Part shown: piece after piece, positions 59,161 through 64,000 of the stretch
How positions within the stretch are numbered: the stretch's first letter is position 1
Layout: each line of letters begins with the position of its first letter
Source of the DNA: Paenirhizobium selenitireducens ATCC BAA-1503
GTDB lineage: Bacteria; Pseudomonadota; Alphaproteobacteria; Rhizobiales; Rhizobiaceae
Reading direction: 5' to 3'
NCBI RefSeq assembly: GCF_000518785.1
Contig: NZ_KI912495.1
Location: forward strand, 471,258 to 535,257
Length of the DNA: 64,000 bases
Position numbers and translations under genes: made by a program
The notes under the pieces: generated by a model
What the model saw: the letters and a program-made list of their open reading frames with translations, nothing else
What the model was told of the DNA's origin: nothing
Databases searched by the model: none

Positions 59161-60326
59161 GCGCGTTCAGCCTTCGCGACATCAACAAGTCCTATGGCGG
59201 CAACAGCATCCTGAAGGGCGTCAGCCTCGAGGCTGAGGCGGGCGAGTTCATCGCACTGGTCGGACCGTCCGGCTGCGGCAAGAGCACGCTTCTGCGCATC
59301 GTCGCCGGCCTCGACCATGCCGATCGCGGCGAGATCGTCATCGGCGGCGAGGACGTGTCGGCCAGGGCGGCGGGCGATCGCAACATCGCCATGGTGTTCC
59401 AGTCCTACGCGCTCTACCCGCATCTGACGGCCGGCCAGAACATTGCCGTTCCGCTCGCCATGCGCCGCCTGTCGACCGCCGGGCGCCTGCCGCTGGTCGG
59501 CGCCATGCTGTCGGGTCAGCGGCAGATCCGCGCCGATATCCAGCGCCAGGTGCAGGACATGGCGGTCTCCCTGAAGATCGACCATCTGCTCGACCGCAAG
59601 CCCGGGCAGATGTCGGGCGGCCAGCGCCAGCGCGTGGCGCTTGCCCGTGCGATGGTGCGCCATCCGAGCGTCTTCCTGATGGACGAGCCGCTGTCGAACC
59701 TCGACGCCAATCTGCGCGTCCACGCGCGCGGCGAGATCGTCGAACTGCACCGCAAGGCCGGCGTGCCGACGCTCTACGTCACCCATGACCAGTCGGAGGC
59801 GCTGTCCATGGCCGACCGCGTCGCGGTGATGATCGGCGGGCGCCTGCTGCAGCTCGACAGCCCCCGTACGATCTACGACGACCCCGCGCATCTCGAGGTC
59901 GCCCGTTTCCTCGGCCAGCCGCGCATCAACATTCTCCCGACCGTCATCGATGGAAGTGGCCTCGTTCAGGTCGGCGGTATCCGTCTGGCGACCCGCGCCG
60001 ACCTGAAGCCCGGATCGCCGGTGACGGTCGCCTTCCGCCCGGAATTCGTGGCGCTTGGACCCGCCGGCGAGGGCAACCTGCCGGCCCGCGTCGAGCGGCT
60101 GGAATTCCTCGGCTCGGAAGTGGTGGTCTTCACCAAGCTCGCGGCAATGGACGGCATCGTGGTCGCCAAGATCCCGCCCGCCGAGGCCATCGGCCTTGCC
60201 GCCGGCCAGCGTATCGATCTGAAACTCGATCCCGACGCCATCCTCCTGTTCGACGAACACGGCGACCGGCTTCCCGCCAGCATCGCCATGGTCTCGGCCG
60301 GACGCTCGGAGGTCGTAAATGGCTAG
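59157..60326 (+). CDS. Ugp/Mal-type ABC transporter ATP-binding protein
   Basis: A 389-residue ATPase that powers import. Walker A is GPSGCGKST at residues 36-44, the Q-loop is FQSYALYPHLT, the signature is MSGGQRQRVALARA, Walker B is VFLMDEPLSNLD and the H-loop is VTHD. The C-terminal ~150 residues are the TOBE regulatory domain. Between Q-loop and signature is an extra stretch (RRLSTAGRLPLVGAMLSGQRQI) absent from typical MalK/UgpC and therefore a subfamily trait. It overlaps the first permease gene by 8 bases. Confidence 0.9.
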   Translation: MSAFSLRDINKSYGGNSILKGVSLEAEAGEFIALVGPSGCGKSTLLRIVAGLDHADRGEIVIGGEDVSARAAGDRNIAMVFQSYALYPHLTAGQNIAVPLAMRRLSTAGRLPLVGAMLSGQRQIRADIQRQVQDMAVSLKIDHLLDRKPGQMSGGQRQRVALARAMVRHPSVFLMDEPLSNLDANLRVHARGEIVELHRKAGVPTLYVTHDQSEALSMADRVAVMIGGRLLQLDSPRTIYDDPAHLEVARFLGQPRINILPTVIDGSGLVQVGGIRLATRADLKPGSPVTVAFRPEFVALGPAGEGNLPARVERLEFLGSEVVVFTKLAAMDGIVVAKIPPAEAIGLAAGQRIDLKLDPDAILLFDEHGDRLPASIAMVSAGRSEVVNG

Positions 60327-61254
60327 TGTTGTCCTTGACGGCGGCCGGCCGCCGCTCGTCCGCTCCGCCGCTGAAGCCGCGAAGAGGCGCGAAGCCCGCA
60401 TCGCCATCTTGCTCTCCGCTCCGGCCCTGCTGCTCCTGCTGCTTTTCGTCATCCTGCCGACGGTCGCGGTGATCTTTCTTGGCTTCACCGATTTCGAGCT
60501 TGGCTATGCCAGCTTCAACTTCGTCGGTTTCGAAAACTATGCCGAACTGCTGAACGACCGTACCTTCAAGAAGTCGTTGTGGAACACCACGGTCTATGCG
60601 GCGATCGTCGCGCCCACGTCGATGGCGCTCGGGCTCGGTATTGCGCTGCTGATCGAATCCGAAGGCTGGGGCAAGAGCCTGTTCCGTACCGCTTTCTTCC
60701 TGCCCGTCGCCTCGTTGCTCGTGGCCATGGCGACGGTGTGGCAATATCTCTTTCACCCGACCATCGGGCCGATCAATGCGGCGCTGGCGATGATCGGCAT
60801 CGACGGCCCGAACTGGCTCGGCGCGTCGAGCACGGTGATGACCAGCCTGTCGATCATCGGCATCTGGCAGGCCACCGGCTTCAACATGGTGCTCTTCCTC
60901 GCCGGCCTCTCGGCCATCCCGCGTGAGCTTTACCAGGCGGCGGAAGTCGACGGCGCGCGCTCGGCGCTCTCCCGCTTCCGCCTCGTCACCTGGCCGATGC
61001 TCGGGCCGACCACGCTGTTCGTCACCACCATCAGCATCATCAATTCGGTCAAGGTGTTCGAGACCGTCAAGACGCTGACCGAAGGCGGTCCGAACAAGGC
61101 GTCCGAAGTCCTGCTCTTCACCATCTACCAGGAAGGTTTTGTCTTCCTCAAGGTCGGCTACGCCTCGGCGATGACCGTCATCTTCCTGGCGATCCTCGTC
61201 TCGCTGATGTTCCTCCAATACCGCGTCATGGACCGGAAGGTGCACTACGCATGA
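60319..61254 (+). CDS. ABC transporter permease, UgpA/MalF-like
   Basis: A 311-residue inner-membrane permease with six helices. It begins with an Arg-rich cytoplasmic tail and LLLLLLFVILPTVAVIFLGFTDF. The EAA loop that contacts the ATPase is ELYQAAEVDGARSALSRFRLVTWPMLGPTTLFV. SMALGLGIALLIESEGW and the final helix SAMTVIFLAILVSLMFLQYRVM complete the fold. It belongs to the sugar/glycerol-3-phosphate importers. It overlaps the second permease by 4 bases (ATGA). Confidence 0.9.
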   Translation: MASVVLDGGRPPLVRSAAEAAKRREARIAILLSAPALLLLLLFVILPTVAVIFLGFTDFELGYASFNFVGFENYAELLNDRTFKKSLWNTTVYAAIVAPTSMALGLGIALLIESEGWGKSLFRTAFFLPVASLLVAMATVWQYLFHPTIGPINAALAMIGIDGPNWLGASSTVMTSLSIIGIWQATGFNMVLFLAGLSAIPRELYQAAEVDGARSALSRFRLVTWPMLGPTTLFVTTISIINSVKVFETVKTLTEGGPNKASEVLLFTIYQEGFVFLKVGYASAMTVIFLAILVSLMFLQYRVMDRKVHYA

Positions 61255-62090
61255 CCCTGACCGATCGTTTCACGCCTGGGCGCGTCGTCCGCCTTGCCCT
61301 TCTTACGCTCGGCGCCGTCGTCTTCCTCGCGCCCTACATCTTCATGATCTCGACCGCCGGCAAGGCGCAGAGCGAGATCTTTTCCTCCTCACTCAACCTC
61401 ATCCCGCAGACCTGGTCCTATGCGGAGAACTTCGCCAAGGCTTTTGGCCGCGTATCCATGGGCGGCCTGCTGCTGAACGGGGTGATCGTCTGCGGCCTGA
61501 TCCTCGTCGTCCAGGTGCTGGTGGCGATCCCTTGCGCCTATGCCATGGCCAAGCTGTCCTTTGGTGCAGCCCGGCTGATGATGGCGCTGGTCATGCTCGG
61601 CCTGCTCGTGCCGATCCACGCGACGGCGCTGCCGCTCTATGTCGCCTTCGACCGGCTCTCGGTGCTCAACAGTTATTTCGCCCTGGTCGCGCCCTTCTCG
61701 ATCTCGGTCTTTGCCATCTTCCTCTTCCTGCAGTTCTTCCGCGGCATTCCCGACGATCTCATCCATGCGGCCCGCCTCGACGGCATGTCGGAGGCCGGCA
61801 TCGTCGCGCGGGTCGTGGTTCCCAATGCCTGGCCGGCGATCACCGCCTTTGCGATCTTCTCCGTCGTCGCCCACTGGAACGACCTGTTCTGGCCGCTGAT
61901 CGTCGTCACCAACCAAGCCTATGCCACGCCGCCGCTCGGGCTCCTCTACTTCCGCGCAGCGGAGGCCGGCGACGACTACGGCGCGCTGATGGCGGCCACC
62001 CTCATCATCACCCTTCCCCTCGTGCTCGCCTTTCTGCTCGCGCAGAAGCGCTTCGTCGAGGGTATCACCATGACCGGTCTGAAAGGCTGA
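61251..62090 (+). CDS. ABC transporter permease, UgpE/MalG-like
   Basis: A 279-residue inner-membrane permease with six helices. The opening LALLTLGAVVFLAPYIFMISTAGKAQSEIFSSSLNLIPQTW is UgpE-like. The EAA loop is DLIHAARLDGMSEAGIVARVVVPNAWPAITAFAIF, and it ends LAFLLAQKRFVEGITMTGLKG, a classic MalG-type C-terminus. It pairs with the preceding permease. The substrate-binding protein follows after 25 bases. Confidence 0.9.
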   Translation: MTLTDRFTPGRVVRLALLTLGAVVFLAPYIFMISTAGKAQSEIFSSSLNLIPQTWSYAENFAKAFGRVSMGGLLLNGVIVCGLILVVQVLVAIPCAYAMAKLSFGAARLMMALVMLGLLVPIHATALPLYVAFDRLSVLNSYFALVAPFSISVFAIFLFLQFFRGIPDDLIHAARLDGMSEAGIVARVVVPNAWPAITAFAIFSVVAHWNDLFWPLIVVTNQAYATPPLGLLYFRAAEAGDDYGALMAATLIITLPLVLAFLLAQKRFVEGITMTGLKG

Positions 62091-62115
62091 TCGGTCGCAA
62101 CCAAGGAGACCTGCG

Positions 62116-63381
62116 ATGACCTATCTCAAGAAGGCGCTCGCCGCGGCAGCGGTGACGCTGTCCGTGAGCATGCCTGCCCATGCCGAGACCACGCTCAACG
62201 TGCACTATCCGATGCCGGGCTTCTTCAAGGACGTGATGGACACGATCTCGAAGAAGTTCATGGAAGAAAACCCGGACATCAAGATCACCTTCGCCAATCC
62301 TTCGGCGACCTATGAGGAAGGCATCCAGACCATCATGCGCCAGGCCGGCACGGCCGAAATGCCGGATGTCACCTTCATCGGCCTCAACCGCCTGCGCATG
62401 GTCAACGAGCGCGACATCCCCGTTGATCTGGCCCCCTTCATGGCCAAGGACGGCAACATGGCCGAGCAGGGTTTCTCGGAGAACATCCTCAAGCTCGCCC
62501 AGGTCAAGGGCAAGCAGGTCGGCCTCGCCTTCGCCACCTCCAACCCGATCATGTATTACAACGCCGATCTCGTGCGCAAAGCCGGCGGCGATCCGGACCA
62601 GCCGCCGAAGACCTGGGACGAAGTGATCGCCCTGTCGTCCAAGATCAAGGCGCTCGGCGACGGCAATGAAGGCATCGACTTCCGTTGGCAGGGCGACGAC
62701 TGGATGTTCTCGGCCCTGCTGTTCGGCGCCGGCGGCAAGATGCTGAACGACGATGAAACCGGCGTCGCCTTCAACGGTCCGGAAGGCCTCAAGGCCTTCG
62801 AACTGGTCGACAAAATGGTCAAGGAAGGCGGCCTTCCGGTGTTCACCAAGCAGGCCGGCGAACAGGCCTTCGTTGCCGGCAAGGTCGGCTTTGCCTTCAT
62901 GACCACCGGCGCGCTGCGCAACACCATCAAGAATGTCGGCGACAAGTTCGACCTGCGCACCGGCCATATCCCGCTGATCGATCCGGCCAACGGCAAACTG
63001 CCGACCGGTGGCAATGCCGCCGTCATGCTGACCCGCGACGCCGAAAAGCAGGAAGCCGCCTGGAAGTTCATCAAGTTCGCCGCCGGCCCGTTCGGCGCCT
63101 CGGTCGTCGTTCCCGGCACCGGCTACGTGCCGAACAACGAACTCGCCGCCAAGTCGCCGGACTATCTCGGCAACTTCTACAAGGAAAACCCGCTGTTCCG
63201 CGCCGGCCTCGAACAGATGCCGCTCATGCAGCCCTGGTACGCCTTCCCCGGTTCGAACGGCGTGAAGGTCACCCAGACGATCGTCGAGAACCTGTCGCGC
63301 GTGGTCGAACAGTCGGCCGAGCCGAAGGACGCCCTCGACGACGCCGCCGCCGAAGTCGAAGGCCTGCTGCCGCGCAGCTAG
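62116..63381 (+). CDS. ABC transporter substrate-binding protein, UgpB/sugar family 1
   Basis: A 421-residue secreted protein with signal peptide MTYLKKALAAAAVTLSVSMPAHA. The mature part TTLNVHYPMPGFFKDVMDTISKKFMEENPDIKITFANPSATYEEGIQTIMRQAGTAEMPDVTFIGLN has the fold of the family 1 carbohydrate/glycerol-3-phosphate binding proteins. Codon usage is strongly C-ending, suggesting high expression. With a metallophosphoesterase in the same operon, a glycerophosphodiester or sugar phosphate is a reasonable guess. GGAG precedes ATG 62116 by 8 nt, and a strong hairpin follows. Confidence 0.88.
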   Translation: MTYLKKALAAAAVTLSVSMPAHAETTLNVHYPMPGFFKDVMDTISKKFMEENPDIKITFANPSATYEEGIQTIMRQAGTAEMPDVTFIGLNRLRMVNERDIPVDLAPFMAKDGNMAEQGFSENILKLAQVKGKQVGLAFATSNPIMYYNADLVRKAGGDPDQPPKTWDEVIALSSKIKALGDGNEGIDFRWQGDDWMFSALLFGAGGKMLNDDETGVAFNGPEGLKAFELVDKMVKEGGLPVFTKQAGEQAFVAGKVGFAFMTTGALRNTIKNVGDKFDLRTGHIPLIDPANGKLPTGGNAAVMLTRDAEKQEAAWKFIKFAAGPFGASVVVPGTGYVPNNELAAKSPDYLGNFYKENPLFRAGLEQMPLMQPWYAFPGSNGVKVTQTIVENLSRVVEQSAEPKDALDDAAAEVEGLLPRS

Positions 63382-63414
63382 GCCTGACGCTTCGCCCGGG
63401 ACGACCGGACCAAA

Positions 63415-63442
63415 GACGCGTCGCTCGCAAGAGCGGCGCGTC
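63415..63442 (+). terminator. Strong GC-rich hairpin after the substrate-binding protein, possible terminator
   Basis: GACGCGTCGCTC pairs with GAGCGGCGCGTC around a GCAA tetraloop with one T-G wobble. No T-run follows, so it may be a processing or stability element rather than a true rho-independent terminator. Confidence 0.5.
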
Positions 63443-63517
63443 ACACTGCTGACAAGCGCATGCCGGCGTTTCACAATGCCACGGCTGAATTGACGGCGCA
63501 GGCCCCGGGATTCTCTC

Positions 63518-63562
63518 TTCTCCCCAACGGGGAGAAGATGCCCGAAGGGCAGATGAGGGGGT
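63518..63562. repeat. RIME-like rhizobial intergenic palindrome
   Basis: TTCTCCCC-aac-GGGGAGAA (63518-63536) is followed by GCCC-gaa-GGGC (63540-63550) and AGATGAGGGGG. It has the same order of modules as 14559-14604. The usual continuation is lost after about 63562, consistent with insertion of the IS element there. Confidence 0.75.
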
Positions 63563-63705
63563 CCCCTAGGCCACGGTCGCTGGTGTCGGCGTTGGGCGCG
63601 CTTTGGTCGGCTGTCCGCGGTAGTACACGTTATGCTCCGGTCGCATGGTCAGGGGCTTCGCCCCCCTTGCATGTTCAAACTGCATCGATTGTTGGATGAT
63701 TGATG

Positions 63706-63739
63706 CGCTCTCCGGCGGATGGCCATCCGCCGGAGAGCG
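63706..63739. repeat. 34-bp perfect palindrome upstream of the IS110 transposase
   Basis: Each 17-base arm begins CGCTCTCCGG and meets at a GGCC centre; all 34 positions pair. It lies 78 bases before the transposase ATG. It may belong to the element's structured noncoding (bridge) RNA region. Confidence 0.8.
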
Positions 63740-63817
63740 GACGGTCGGGACCGCGCGCCCCTTGGCAAGAACCGGGGATGAGATTGGTCCGGCCGTCCTC
63801 GCGTTTGTCCTGAACAG

Positions 63818-64000
63818 ATGATGGGGAGCAAGTCCCGCATGCAAGGCAAGGTTTCGTTCGAAGAAAACGCGATGGCGACAGTCTACGTCGGCGTGGACGT
63901 GTGTAAAGAGTGGCTCGACATTCACCTCCATCCGCTCGGCGAAAGCCGGCGCTTTGGCAATGACAAGACCGGGATGCGCCAGTTGAAGCGGATGCTGGCC
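63818..64000 (+). CDS. IS110-family transposase, partial (N-terminus)
   Basis: The first ~61 codons of a DEDD-type transposase; the rest is off the window. The segment ATVYVGVDVCKEWLDIHLHPLGESRRFGNDKTGMRQLKRMLA matches the RuvC-like start of IS110 enzymes, with the first catalytic Asp in VGVDVCK. Start candidates in one frame are ATG 63818, 63821, 63839 and 63872; the last lies directly before the conserved domain. Whether the copy is intact cannot be judged. Confidence 0.8.
   Translation, partial: MMGSKSRMQGKVSFEENAMATVYVGVDVCKEWLDIHLHPLGESRRFGNDKTGMRQLKRMLA

Larger units (their letters stand above)
63382..63817. other. Intergenic region with RIME-like repeat and IS110 left-end sequence
   Basis: From left to right: the 63415 hairpin, a RIME-like repeat (63518-~63562), then sequence that probably belongs to the IS110 element's left end, including a 34-bp palindrome. 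No protein-coding gene is supported here. Confidence 0.55.
63600..64000 (+). mobile_element. IS110-family insertion sequence, 5' part (left boundary approximate)
   Basis: The element is inferred from the partial transposase and the noncoding sequence preceding it. The left boundary is placed roughly where RIME-like sequence gives way (between ~63562 and ~63600). IS110 elements lack conventional terminal inverted repeats, so the exact end cannot be read without the target or the right end. Confidence 0.55.

Overview
The window is a high-GC chromosomal segment of an alphaproteobacterium, most likely from the Rhizobiaceae or a close Rhizobiales relative. The evidence is an Rrf2-type RirA next to a TGA-N9-TCA iron-responsive operator, a PleC/DivJ/PdhS-type cell-cycle kinase with a CtrA box upstream, a phasin behind a TGC/GCA-rich promoter, a tRNA-His without the extra 5' G and with A73, RIME-like rhizobial intergenic repeats, and a KpsC-type K-antigen glycosyltransferase. 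No replication origin, rRNA operon or CRISPR array was seen.

Layout. 1-1.6 kb: the 5' end of an Fe(III)-type ABC permease, divergent from an AraC regulator. 2.1-6.2 kb: a large cytoplasmic PAS histidine kinase. 6.4-7.1 kb: phasin and tRNA-His. 7.3-11.1 kb: an AT-richer insert beside the tRNA carrying a pyruvyltransferase-like/TPR/GT-B fusion and a methyltransferase. 11.1-18.9 kb: DMT exporter, HupE/UreJ protein, a hypothetical, LysR plus mmsA, a YjgN-like membrane protein and an M48 protease. 18.9-20.6 kb: iron-binding protein and rirA, divergent. 20.8-23.2 kb: GMC oxidoreductase and gluconokinase. 23.4-28.7 kb: polyamine and amino-acid catabolism (puuA-puuB-aguB and a DadA-like oxidase). 29-31 kb: YbaN-like protein and a beta-CASP nuclease.

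31.1-46.8 kb (minus strand) is a compact nonulosonic (legionaminic-type) acid cluster. A CBS/nucleotidyltransferase (PtmE-like) feeds a GDP-sugar route; LegB, LegC and LegH convert the sugar, LegG releases and epimerises it, LegI condenses it with phosphoenolpyruvate, and LegF makes the CMP-sugar. Embedded with them are two Gfo/Idh/MocA oxidoreductases, a PIG-L deacetylase, a GNAT, an SGNH esterase, a large GT-B-like protein and a TPR protein whose C-terminus carries sialyltransferase (GT29) motifs L, III and VS. KpsC at 47-49 kb suggests the product is a capsule (K-antigen) or another surface glycan.

49.4-58 kb is signalling: a PAS-GAF-GGDEF-EAL protein, a small three-helix membrane protein resembling the Pycsar effector domain PycTM (DUF5706), and, divergently, a FecR/TPR/beta-barrel fusion translationally coupled to a CHASE2 class III nucleotidyl cyclase. 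The PycTM-like protein beside a cyclase operon is a candidate for an undescribed cyclic-nucleotide system. 58.3-63.4 kb is a metallophosphoesterase plus Ugp-like ABC importer operon. The window ends in an IS110-family element that appears to sit at the edge of a RIME-like repeat and carries a 34-bp perfect palindrome upstream of the transposase.
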